From positions 1 through 38,346 of the forward strand of contig DAOUEM010000592.1 in the NCBI GenBank assembly GCA_034430555.1: a DNA stretch of 38,346 nt, in the 5' to 3' direction. The DNA comes from DAOTXK01 sp034430555. GTDB lineage: Bacteria; Chloroflexota; Anaerolineae; Aggregatilineales; Ch27. Made by a program: the position numbers and the translations under genes. Of the stretch, positions 29,540-37,007 are shown in pieces (positions within the stretch are counted from its first letter, which is position 1; each line of letters starts with the position of its first letter). The notes under the pieces are model-generated. The model had not been told where the DNA came from, did not search any database, and worked only from the letters and a program-made list of their open reading frames with translations.

Positions 29540-30931
29540 TTATCGCCCGGTGCTCTCACCGGCTTCTTCGGCCTGGGCAGCCTTGGCGGCCTGCGCCTCC
29601 TGGCGATGACGGCGCATCGCGGGCATGAATTCGCGGAAGTCGCGGCGACTGCGCACCAGCCAGTCGTACAGGGCAAACGGCGCGGCGATCAGTGCGCCCA
29701 CCGCCTGCACGATGGCCCAGCCCAGCCCGTCCCGCGAGTCGGTCACGTCCGGGCGGGCGGGCAGGTCCCGGCTGCGCCGCCACAGGTTCACCACGAAAAC
29801 CAGCACCACCAGGCCGAACAACATCCCGGCCACGGCGGTAAAAGCCGATCCGCCCTCCGTCTGGTCGCCCACGGTCAGCACGACGGTGGTCCAGCCCACG
29901 CCCAGCAGCGACAGCGGGAACATCACCTTCCAGCCGAAAGCCATCAGCCGGTCGTAGCGGATGCGGGGCAGCGTGGCCCGTATCCAGACCATGCCGGTCA
30001 GGAACAGCACGATCTTGATAAACAGGTTCACCGGCCCCAGGATGGGCGCCCAGTCCGCCGGGAACGGCCAGTGATAGCCGCCGAAGTACATGGATATCGC
30101 CACGGCGCTGACCGCGATCATGCCGATGTATTCCGCCGCGAAAAAGAGCGCGAACTTCATGCCGCTGTACTCGGTGTGGTAGCCGCCCACCAGCTCGGAT
30201 TCGGCCTCCGGCATGTCGAAGGGCGAGCGGTTGACCTCCGCCAGCAGCGCGATCATAAAGATGGCCGCCGCCAGCGGGTTCTGCCAGACGAACCAGCCCA
30301 GGCCAAAAGCCGGAGCGGCCTGCCCCTTCACGATGTCCATCACCGACATGCTGGACACGATCATGATCGGCACTACCATGCCCATGCCCATGCTCAGCTC
30401 GTAGCTGATCATCTGGGCGCTGGCCCGCAGCCCGCCCAGCATGGAATACTTGTTGCCGCTGGCCCAGCCCGCCAGCACGACCCCGTAGGTGCCGACGCTG
30501 GTGATGGCCAGCAGCCACAGCACGCCGACGTTCACGTCCGCGATGCCCAGCGGAATCTCGTACCACAGCCCGTCGAACCACGGCAGCAGGATCGGTGGCC
30601 CCAGCGGCACCACCGCCAGCACGACCAGCGCCGGCACGGACTTCAGCAGCGGCGCGATCCAGTAGACGATTTTGTCGGCGGCGCTCGGCGTGACGTCTTC
30701 CTTAAAGATCAGCTTGATGCCGTCGGCCACCGGCTGCAGCAGCCCGAACGGCCCGACCCGGTTGGGGCCGACCCGGTGCTGGAAGCGGGCCACCACGCGG
30801 CGTTCCAGCCAGGTGGTATAGGCGAAGCCGCCCATCAGCGTGACGAAGACCAGCAGACTCATGATCAGGGCGTGGGCCACGCTGCACGCCGAATTGGCCG
30901 AACAGGAGACGATTAGGTTTGGATCGATCAT
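29540..30931 (-). CDS. nuoH: NADH-quinone oxidoreductase subunit H, C-terminally extended
   Basis: About 463 residues from ATG 30931 (AGAGG 9 nt upstream). NuoH forms part of the quinone chamber; eight or so helices are visible. Signatures: LERRVVARFQHRVGPNRVGPFGLLQPVADGIKLIFKED, ASGNKYSMLGGLRASAQMISYELSMG, NRSPFDMPEAESELVGGYHTEYSGMKFALFFAAEY, and the final WIRATLPRIRYDRLMAFGWK. The family usually ends near residue 330-350; here about 90 more residues follow. They contain one extra hydrophobic stretch (LGWAIVQAVGALIAAPFALYDWL) and a charged tail rich in Ala/Glu/Gln (RRHRQEAQAAKAAQAEEAGE). Role of the tail is unknown. The vapBC pair lies between this gene and nuoG. Confidence 0.96.
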   Translation of the reverse strand: MIDPNLIVSCSANSACSVAHALIMSLLVFVTLMGGFAYTTWLERRVVARFQHRVGPNRVGPFGLLQPVADGIKLIFKEDVTPSAADKIVYWIAPLLKSVPALVVLAVVPLGPPILLPWFDGLWYEIPLGIADVNVGVLWLLAITSVGTYGVVLAGWASGNKYSMLGGLRASAQMISYELSMGMGMVVPIMIVSSMSVMDIVKGQAAPAFGLGWFVWQNPLAAAIFMIALLAEVNRSPFDMPEAESELVGGYHTEYSGMKFALFFAAEYIGMIAVSAVAISMYFGGYHWPFPADWAPILGPVNLFIKIVLFLTGMVWIRATLPRIRYDRLMAFGWKVMFPLSLLGVGWTTVVLTVGDQTEGGSAFTAVAGMLFGLVVLVFVVNLWRRSRDLPARPDVTDSRDGLGWAIVQAVGALIAAPFALYDWLVRSRRDFREFMPAMRRHRQEAQAAKAAQAEEAGESTGR

Positions 30932-31000
30932 CGGCAAAGCCTCTCTTGTAGCGGTCGGCGTTCTCCGACGGCTATCCGTAACTTCACACCACTGCTGCTG

Positions 31001-31402
31001 CTACCAGATTGTGTCGATACCGGATACCTGGATTTGGGCATCCCGGCTGAGAATCGGCACATTCAGGGTTAACGCCGTGGCCGCGATGATGCGGTCCGGC
31101 ATATCAGGCACTTTGCTCCGCTCCACCCGCTTAAGCGCCTGGGCAACTGCCAGATCGAACGGGACTTCCACAAATACGCTTTCGGGCGATTGCAGAGCAG
31201 AAATGATAAGTGGCTCGGTGCCGGCCTGAAGCCGTCCCTTTTCCAGCAGGTAGATAACCTCAACCAGTGTAATAGGCGAAACCCCGATGCTATCACCGCG
31301 TTCGCCAGCGCTGTCGATAAACCCCTGCGCGGCTGTCGATAACCGCCGGTCATCAAACAGATACCAGATAATCGCATGGGTATCGACCACGCCGGAGATC
31401 AT
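31001..31402 (-). CDS. vapC: VapC-type PIN-domain toxin
   Basis: 133 residues with the PIN-domain acidic set: D7 (GVVDTHAIIWYL), E48 (SPITLVEVIYLLEKGRL), D103 (VPDMPDRIIAATAL) and D121 (LSRDAQIQ). Family members are magnesium-dependent ribonucleases that cut tRNA or rRNA; VapB holds them inactive. The start codon overlaps the stop of the antitoxin gene by one base (TGATG), the usual toxin-antitoxin coupling. Of the possible VapC types, the LVEVIYLLEKGRL pattern is one common in cyanobacteria and Chloroflexota. The pair stands between nuoG and nuoH and is read in the same direction, so toxin expression may depend on the nuo transcript. Confidence 0.93.
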   Translation of the reverse strand: MISGVVDTHAIIWYLFDDRRLSTAAQGFIDSAGERGDSIGVSPITLVEVIYLLEKGRLQAGTEPLIISALQSPESVFVEVPFDLAVAQALKRVERSKVPDMPDRIIAATALTLNVPILSRDAQIQVSGIDTIW

Positions 31403-31656
31403 CAGGCAATATCCTCACGTGGGAAATTGGCTAACATCTCACGGCGCACTTCGTTTATATCCTCTGCCGAGGGCGCAGGGCCAAACTCGGCCAGTATTCC
31501 CCGCAGGGAACGCTTAGGCGTCTTTTTGGCCGGCGTGGCTACCAGTTCGCCTGTCAAGGTGGAGGCCATGCGCTCGATCAGGCGCGCCCGCTCCACCGGC
31601 GACAATTGCAGCGCCAGGTCGATAACCACTTCCAGGGTGATCTCGCGCTCACTCAT
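31402..31656 (-). CDS. vapB: VapB-type antitoxin
   Basis: 84 residues from ATG 31656 (GGAGA 8 nt upstream); a longer reading lacks an RBS. The N-terminus EITLEVVIDLALQLSPVERARLIERMASTL is a helical segment of the kind often annotated as an addiction-module or DUF2281-like antitoxin. The C-terminus RSLRGILAEFGPAPSAEDINEVRREMLANFPREDIA carries the APSAEDIxExRREMxxNFPRED tail that is frequent in antitoxins of this PIN type and that would fill the toxin active site. No ribbon-helix-helix motif is obvious, so DNA binding is uncertain. It sits 79 bp after the nuoG stop, with a palindromic repeat between. Confidence 0.85.
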   Translation of the reverse strand: MSEREITLEVVIDLALQLSPVERARLIERMASTLTGELVATPAKKTPKRSLRGILAEFGPAPSAEDINEVRREMLANFPREDIA

Positions 31657-31704
31657 ACACGGTTCTCCATCATGACAGCCTGATCCCTGCGGCCACGCCA
31701 TAGT

Positions 31705-31724
31705 GGACGTTCAATTGAACGTCC
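31705..31724. repeat. 20-bp perfect palindrome between nuoG and vapB
   Basis: GGACGTTCAATTGAACGTCC followed by CTAT. Same core as 6964-6983 with both arms changed together. Confidence 0.9.
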
Positions 31725-31734
31725 CTATCGCCGT

Positions 31735-34329
31735 TTAATCCCCGGCGACAGGCTCGGCAACCGGCACTGGCGCCACCGTCCCAACGACCGGCGTCAGCGA
31801 GACCGGGTCGGCGCTGAGGCGCAGCGGCAGCAAAGCCACCCCCGCCGGCGCGTAATCGTCGACCACGGCGGTCACGGTCAGGGCCATGCCCGCGGCGCTG
31901 ACGGTCACCGGGTCCCCGTCGGCGATACCCAGCCGCCCGGCGTCGCCCGCGTTGAGGGCCACGAACGGCTGCGGAATGCGGTTGTGCATCAGCGTGCTGG
32001 CGTAAAACTCCGGCGCGCGGTCGTAGAGGCGGGTCACCGGCGCGATCACCAGTTGATCCGGCTTGACCTTCAGGGCTTGGGGCGCATCCACGGCCCTGAC
32101 GCGCAACTTGCCGCTCCCTTCCGCCTTGACCGGCCACTGGAGTCCCGAGCCGCCTGCCGGCGCTTGAGATGCCCCGCCGTAAAAGATGGGCGATTCGCCG
32201 ATGGGCGGGAACTGTTTTTCCACCGCGGCCAGCGCGGGATAACTCAGGCCCGCGTACGGTTTGACGGTTTCGGCCAGGGCCTTCATGACCAGGGCCGCGC
32301 CGTGACGGGGCCGGCTCATGCCGAGGCGCTGGCCGAGCAGGGCCAATGCTTCCCAGGCCGGCAGCGCCGACCCGACCGGGCCGTGCAGGGTATAAAAACG
32401 CTGCACCCGGCGCAGGGCGTTGGTGAAAGTGCCGTCGCGCTCGGCGAAGCTCTGGATGGGCAGGACCACGTCCGACGCTTCGGCGGTGGCATCCGGGAAC
32501 AGGGCCAGGTCGATGATGAAGTTAGCGCGTTCCAGGGCAGCCGCCCCGGCGGGATCGGTGGCCACGTCCGCTCCGGTGATGATCAGCACCTCCGGCGTCC
32601 GGGCCAGCATGGCGCGCGTCGCGGCGGCGGTGAAGCCCAGGTCGAAGGCGCCCTGCGTATTGGCCCCCGGCCAGACCGGCACCAGCCCGTTGTTGCGCCG
32701 GCCCACGTGCCCGGTCACCGCCAGGAAATTGGCGGCGGCTTGCAGCAGGGCCGTGTGCCCGTCCGCGTCCAGGCCGTCATTACCCACCAACACGACCAGG
32801 TTCTCGGCAGTGGCCAGCGCTTCGGTCTTGGCCTTGTGCTCGCCGGAGCCTTTGCCCAGCGCTTTCTTGAGGTCGTCGAAGCCGGTGAGGCGTTTGACCG
32901 TCTTGTTATCGGTCCAACCGCCGCTGATGGCCGTGGCCGTCAGGTCGTTGAGCACGGCGGCAGCGTCGCCGAAGTTATAGCGCACCGTCTGCGCCGCGTA
33001 ATGATCGAGCTTGGTGGTGCGCATGTTGGCCACGACCAGCGTCGCGCCCCGATCGGCGGCCTGCTTGGCCTGCAAGAACCAGATCGGCGCTTCTTCTTCC
33101 AGGTCGCTGGCGAAAACCAGCACCGCGTCGCCCTTACCCAGCTCGACCAGGCGGGAGCCGGAAGCCAGCCCCACCTCGTCCGCCGGGCCGTGATCGCCCA
33201 GGTTGGACGGCCACACGCCCAGCTTCTTGCTGCCGACGTGTCCCGCCAGTTCCGCCATGGCGAACAGGTCTTCGTTGGAGGCCATCGGCCCGGCGATGAA
33301 GCCCACGCTGTCGCCGGCCTCTTTGAGGGCTTTGGCGGCGGCCTTGAGGGTCTCGTCCCACTCGGTCTCGGCCAGGCTGCCCCGGTGGCGCAGGAGCGGC
33401 TCGCGCAGGCGGTCGGGACTCATCGAAAAATGGTGGCCGAAGCGGGTCTTATCGGAAATCCAGATCTCGTTGACGGCTTCGTTCTGGCGCGGCAGGATGC
33501 GCTTGATCACCTCGACGCCGCCCGAGTCGCGGTCCAGGCGCGTGCTGGCCACGATGTTCTCGCCCACCGGGCCGTGCGGCGAAATGCTGGCGATATTGGT
33601 CAGCTCCCAGGGCCGCGCCCCGAAGCGGAAGTCGGCGGTGGTCAGCGCGCCCACCGGGCAGATGTCGGTGGTATTGCCGCTGAAATAGGTATCGAAGGGC
33701 GGGTCGCTGATGGTGATGATCTGCAAGCGGCGGCCCCGCTCGTGGAAGGCCAGCACGTCGTCGCCCACCACCTCCGCCTGGAAGCGGGTGCAGCGCGCGC
33801 ACTGGATGCAGCGCTCGCGGTCCAGGAAGATCAGGTCGCCCAGCGGCACGTGTTTCGCCAGGTGCATCTTATCCTGGTAGACCATGCGGCTGATGCCCGG
33901 CCCGTGACGCATGGTCAGGTTTTGCAGCGGGCACTCGCCGCCCTTGTCGCAGACGGGGCAGTCCAGCGGGTGGCTGGAGAGCAGGAATTCCAGCACGTCT
34001 TTACGCGTTTTTTCCACCACTTCGCCCTGGGTGCGGACGTGCAGGCCCGCCGTGACGGTGGTGGTGCAGCCGGTGGCCAGGACGCGGCCCCAGCGGATTT
34101 GCGGGCTGCCATCTTCGTTCAGCACCGGCTCGCCGGTGGCGCGGTCGCGCATCTCGAAGCCGAGATCGACCAGGCACATGCGGCACATCCCGACCGGCTC
34201 CATCTTGGGATGGTAGCAGAAGATCGGGATTTCGATGTTAGCGTAAACGCGGGCGGCATCCACCAGATTCATCCCGGCGGGGACCTCGTAGGGGGCGCCG
34301 TTTATGTGAAGGGTTACGGTCTCTGTCAT
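31735..34329 (-). CDS. nuoG: NADH-quinone oxidoreductase subunit G
   Basis: 864 residues. The N-terminal 2Fe-2S domain has Cys 38, 49, 52 and 88 (N1b). The His-Cys3 cluster is H120, C124, C127, C133 (N5). The next cluster is CIQCARC (174, 177, 180) plus C224 (N4). The sequence after FGARPWELTNIASISPHGPVGENIV lacks the extra four Cys that bind N7 in some bacteria, so it resembles mitochondrial 75-kDa types here. A molybdopterin-fold domain follows (AGPMASNEDLFAMAELAGHVG, and ANFIIDLALFPDATAEASDVVLPIQSFAERDGTFTNALRRVQ) without a cofactor Cys, as is normal for NuoG. It passes electrons from NuoE/F to NuoI. RBS AAAGG at 34329. It is the first nuo gene visible; upstream genes are unrelated propellers, so nuoA-F must lie elsewhere. 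Confidence 0.97.
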   Translation of the reverse strand: MTETVTLHINGAPYEVPAGMNLVDAARVYANIEIPIFCYHPKMEPVGMCRMCLVDLGFEMRDRATGEPVLNEDGSPQIRWGRVLATGCTTTVTAGLHVRTQGEVVEKTRKDVLEFLLSSHPLDCPVCDKGGECPLQNLTMRHGPGISRMVYQDKMHLAKHVPLGDLIFLDRERCIQCARCTRFQAEVVGDDVLAFHERGRRLQIITISDPPFDTYFSGNTTDICPVGALTTADFRFGARPWELTNIASISPHGPVGENIVASTRLDRDSGGVEVIKRILPRQNEAVNEIWISDKTRFGHHFSMSPDRLREPLLRHRGSLAETEWDETLKAAAKALKEAGDSVGFIAGPMASNEDLFAMAELAGHVGSKKLGVWPSNLGDHGPADEVGLASGSRLVELGKGDAVLVFASDLEEEAPIWFLQAKQAADRGATLVVANMRTTKLDHYAAQTVRYNFGDAAAVLNDLTATAISGGWTDNKTVKRLTGFDDLKKALGKGSGEHKAKTEALATAENLVVLVGNDGLDADGHTALLQAAANFLAVTGHVGRRNNGLVPVWPGANTQGAFDLGFTAAATRAMLARTPEVLIITGADVATDPAGAAALERANFIIDLALFPDATAEASDVVLPIQSFAERDGTFTNALRRVQRFYTLHGPVGSALPAWEALALLGQRLGMSRPRHGAALVMKALAETVKPYAGLSYPALAAVEKQFPPIGESPIFYGGASQAPAGGSGLQWPVKAEGSGKLRVRAVDAPQALKVKPDQLVIAPVTRLYDRAPEFYASTLMHNRIPQPFVALNAGDAGRLGIADGDPVTVSAAGMALTVTAVVDDYAPAGVALLPLRLSADPVSLTPVVGTVAPVPVAEPVAGD

Positions 34330-34389
34330 CCGTCAGCCTTTGCGGGTGCTTCCAGGGTCGCAGCGCAATTATTCTAACGTGTTTCGTCT

Positions 34390-34419
34390 ATTTTATCGAC
34401 GAACGCACGTCATGGCGAA
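34390..34419 (-). promoter_or_regulatory. Promoter candidate for the nuoG unit
   Basis: Minus strand -10 TAAAAT (34390-34395; 5 of 6), 18-bp spacer, weak -35 TTCGCC (34414-34419). The -10 surroundings resemble the nuoN promoter. The leader would be about 53 nt. The rest of 34330-34529 is noncoding apart from the repeat at 34492-34529. Confidence 0.35.
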
Positions 34420-34491
34420 CCATTGCGCCCATTTTAACAAGCCCCGCCCGCCCCGTCGAGAGGTGGGCCAACGTGGCGAATAATTCACCTC

Positions 34492-34529
34492 GGACGACCC
34501 GCCCGGACTCGCTAGAGTCCGCGTCGTCC
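34492..34529. repeat. Nested palindrome after a propeller gene
   Basis: GGACGAC (34492-34498) / GTCGTCC (34523-34529) encloses a second palindrome GGACTCGCTAGAGTCC (34505-34520). The repeat begins with GGGAGTAG on the minus strand, whose TAG is the stop codon of the gene at 34530-35759. Confidence 0.85.
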
Positions 34530-35759
34530 CTACTCCCGCCAGCCGATGATTCTCCCGTCGTGAAAGGCAATGGAATGAAGCTGCCAGCTCGAAATCTCCA
34601 ATACCTCTACGCGCCTTTGTCCATTGCCTCCTGCCAGGAAAGATAGCATTGCGCCATCCGGGGACCAGGCCAGACCACCGTTGCCCGTCATGATACAGGT
34701 ATTTATAACCACACGATCCTGCGTATCTGCAATGTATAGCAGCCCCAGGTTGCTCTGGCCAACGTATGGTACGAACGCAAAGTAACGCCCGTCGGCAGAC
34801 CAGCCATGGGTGTAATAGGAGTATTTGCTAAAAAAACCGCTGCTACCAGCCACTTCAAATACGGTTTCGAGCACCGTTCCCTCTCTGCTGACCAGCACCA
34901 GCGAAGCATCCCCATACCAATCGAACACGTCTGAAACGGCTTCCATCTGCATCATGAACCCGCTGGAATCAGGCTTCCAGTCGGCTATTGCGGACTGCGC
35001 TGTCCTGAATGAGATGAGCGTCTCACCGGAGATCAGGTCTTGTAGACTCCAATCGATATAATCATCGAAGGGATTGACCACCGCCCTCGTCCAATCGGGA
35101 GAGGGATAAAAAAAGTACCCTTGCGACGGCACGACCAAACCGTCGGTAAAAGAGCGTATTTCTCCTGAGAATGGATTGATGAAAAAGAGCGCTCTTAGTG
35201 GATAATCCTCGTTCACTTGTTGATAGATCAAATGATCCTCATCCCACCATCGTAGCTGTCGCGTGGGCGAATTGTTGTGCACGCCGTCGATCCAGTTATC
35301 CCATTCGATGGTATATCGCTCTGCAGGATCGTCCGTGCTGTACACAACTATCGCGTTCACTTGCAGCGAATCGGTAAAGAGAATACCTTCCACAAACTGT
35401 CCCTGTGCCATAGCGAACCATTGGCCGTCGGGCGAGAGGTTTTCCCGTCCAGGCCACTCGAGCCAGTCGTCATAAAAAGCGACAACGAAAGGTGTCTCCA
35501 GATCAGCCCGGATACCGTGCAATCCTGCCCACCCCGCCGCCAGAATCACACCCGGAAACACCCACTCCCCGGAAGGTTCCATTGCCTGCGGCACGCAGCG
35601 CTCCTCGACCGGCCAGCCCTGCCCGTCCCCCTGCGCCAGAGCCGGGCGCAACGGCACGATCAACAGGCCCAAAATAACCAGGAGTAGGGACAACCGGCTG
35701 GTTGTCCGCGACGTCCACCGCCTGGACAACCGGCCCGGACCCGCCAGAGCGATGTCCAC
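34530..35759 (-). CDS. Secreted beta-propeller protein, sister of the next gene
   Basis: 409 residues from GTG 35759, which lies in repeat-derived sequence; the exact start is uncertain. Signal peptide: TSRTTSRLSLLLVILGLLIVPLRPALAQ. The mature part starts GWPVEERCVPQ, as in the sister protein encoded at 35785-36993 (shared RLSLLLVILGLLIVPxRPALAQG and WPVEERCVP, then W/SP-DG blades and a final IGWRE). Blade motifs: NLSPDGQWFAMAQG, WSADGRYFAFVPY and WSPDGAMLSFLAGG. The cysteine in ERCVP and one in INTCIMTGNGGLAWSPDG are shared in position with the sister. Function unknown; a scaffold or sensor outside the cell is inferred. It is separated from the sister by 25 bp containing a palindromic repeat, in one operon with it and the glycosyltransferase. 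Confidence 0.8.
   Translation of the reverse strand: MDIALAGPGRLSRRWTSRTTSRLSLLLVILGLLIVPLRPALAQGDGQGWPVEERCVPQAMEPSGEWVFPGVILAAGWAGLHGIRADLETPFVVAFYDDWLEWPGRENLSPDGQWFAMAQGQFVEGILFTDSLQVNAIVVYSTDDPAERYTIEWDNWIDGVHNNSPTRQLRWWDEDHLIYQQVNEDYPLRALFFINPFSGEIRSFTDGLVVPSQGYFFYPSPDWTRAVVNPFDDYIDWSLQDLISGETLISFRTAQSAIADWKPDSSGFMMQMEAVSDVFDWYGDASLVLVSREGTVLETVFEVAGSSGFFSKYSYYTHGWSADGRYFAFVPYVGQSNLGLLYIADTQDRVVINTCIMTGNGGLAWSPDGAMLSFLAGGNGQRRVEVLEISSWQLHSIAFHDGRIIGWRE
35688..35707. repeat. Dispersed palindrome in a signal-peptide coding region
   Basis: GGACAACC - GGCT - GGTTGTCC, preceded by GGAGTA. It is read as TTSRLSLL on the minus strand in the gene at 34530. The next 80 bp contain related pieces (GACGTCCACCGCC, GGACAACCGGCCCGG, ATGTCCACCGCC), so this is a cluster. 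Confidence 0.9.
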
Positions 35760-35764
35760 CGCCC

Positions 35765-35784
35765 GGACGACCTGCCGGTCGTCC
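35765..35784. repeat. Dispersed palindrome between the two propeller genes
   Basis: GGACGACC - TGCC - GGTCGTCC, followed by CTACTCCCGCC. On the minus strand TAG of this repeat is the stop codon of the gene at 35785. Confidence 0.9.
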
Positions 35785-36993
35785 CTACTCCCGCCACCCG
35801 ATCAACGAAGGATCGGTTGCCCCGGCTACCACTATACGCTGCCAGGTTTCCAGGTTGAGCATCTCGTATTCCTGGCAAATACCACACGGTTCCTCCGGCG
35901 GAGTCAGATACTCCAGATCATAACTAAGGTAGGTAATCAATCCGGAGTCAGGGTGCCAGACCGGACCCACACCATGCACGCAGGTGTTAATACTGTGCTG
36001 CTCTTGCGTATCCACCAGATGCAAGATCGGATGGTATTCATCGCCGAAATACACGCCAAAAGTGAAGTAGCGACCGTCCGGCGACCAACTGTCTGCATTA
36101 AGCACTATCCGAGTCTCACCCGTACCCTGGCTCACCACGGCCAGCAGCCCGCCGTCTCTATCGAACAAGGCCAGGGTCCCGGTGCTATTTTCGTCCGTCG
36201 GCGGCAGCAGGGCGACAAACCGCGACGAATCCGGCGCCCACGCAACCTCGTCAACCGCCGGCAGCACCGCGAACAACTCACCGCTGATCGGGTCGAACAC
36301 GCCCCAATTCTCCCAGGAATAAGGCCGGTACACCATGCGTGACCAGTCCGACGCGGGATACCCGTCCACGGCCAAAGGATCGATCCGACCATGCCATGGA
36401 GTCGTCTCGCCGGTGCGGAAGTTGATCAGAAACGTCGTGTCCGGCGAGAACCCTTGAAAGGGATTGTCGTACGACTCGAAAATCAGGTGATCGTTGTCCC
36501 ACCAGCGCGGCCATCGTCTGAATCGCACGATGTAATCGTATGACACCGGAAATGAGATACGGTGATTCCAGGGAATCCTGTGTGTTTCGCCGCTGCCGAA
36601 CATGCCAAACACGCGTATCTCGAAAACTTCAAGGATGCCATGCCGGAAATCCACATCGCTTATGGTGATGGCTACCCACATTGGGTCCGGTGAAAGCTGA
36701 TCCCTTGTACCTACAAGTTCATCTTCATAACTGTCGTCAAAAAAACGCAGCGTGATCCCGCCGCCGCGATAACCGAATGGACCACCCCAAAAGGTTAGCA
36801 TGGTGCCGGGAAATTCGATGCCCTCGTATGAGGGACGTTCCACCGGCGGCACGCAGCGCTCCTCGACGGGCCAGCCCGTGTCGCCGCCCTGCGCCAGGGC
36901 CGGGCGCACCGGCACGATCAACAGGCCCAAAATAACCAGGAGTAGGGACAACCGGCGGGTTGTCCGCGGCGTCCCTACGACAACATTACGCAT
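35785..36993 (-). CDS. Secreted beta-propeller protein, sister of the downstream gene
   Basis: 402 residues from ATG 36993, with GGAGGGAGGGTG just upstream. Signal peptide TTRRLSLLLVILGLLIVPVRPALAQ, then GWPVEERCVPPVERPS. Propeller-like blades: LSPDPMWVAITIS, ASDWSRMVYRPY, WAPDSSRFVALLP and WSPDGRYFTFGVYFGDE, then LHLVDTQEQHSINTCVHGVGPVWHPDSGLITYLSYD and a final LIGWRE. A CGICQEYE motif near the end adds a Cys pair. The gene follows the glycosyltransferase stop by 14 bp with the RBS in between, so translation is linked. It shares its signal peptide and termini with the downstream sister (a tandem duplication). Function unknown; possibly acts with the glycosyltransferase at the cell surface. 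Confidence 0.8.
   Translation of the reverse strand: MRNVVVGTPRTTRRLSLLLVILGLLIVPVRPALAQGGDTGWPVEERCVPPVERPSYEGIEFPGTMLTFWGGPFGYRGGGITLRFFDDSYEDELVGTRDQLSPDPMWVAITISDVDFRHGILEVFEIRVFGMFGSGETHRIPWNHRISFPVSYDYIVRFRRWPRWWDNDHLIFESYDNPFQGFSPDTTFLINFRTGETTPWHGRIDPLAVDGYPASDWSRMVYRPYSWENWGVFDPISGELFAVLPAVDEVAWAPDSSRFVALLPPTDENSTGTLALFDRDGGLLAVVSQGTGETRIVLNADSWSPDGRYFTFGVYFGDEYHPILHLVDTQEQHSINTCVHGVGPVWHPDSGLITYLSYDLEYLTPPEEPCGICQEYEMLNLETWQRIVVAGATDPSLIGWRE
36946..36965. repeat. Dispersed palindrome in a signal-peptide coding region
   Basis: GGACAACC - GGCG - GGTTGTCC, preceded by GGAGTA. Read as TTRRLSLL on the minus strand in the gene at 35785. GGCGTCCCTACG follows within 15 bp. Confidence 0.9.
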
Positions 36994-37007
36994 CACCCTC
37001 CCTCCAA

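Noticed and set aside
31984..34377. 797-codon open frame on the plus strand
   Set aside because: Antisense to nuoG, whose Fe-S cysteines prove the minus-strand reading.
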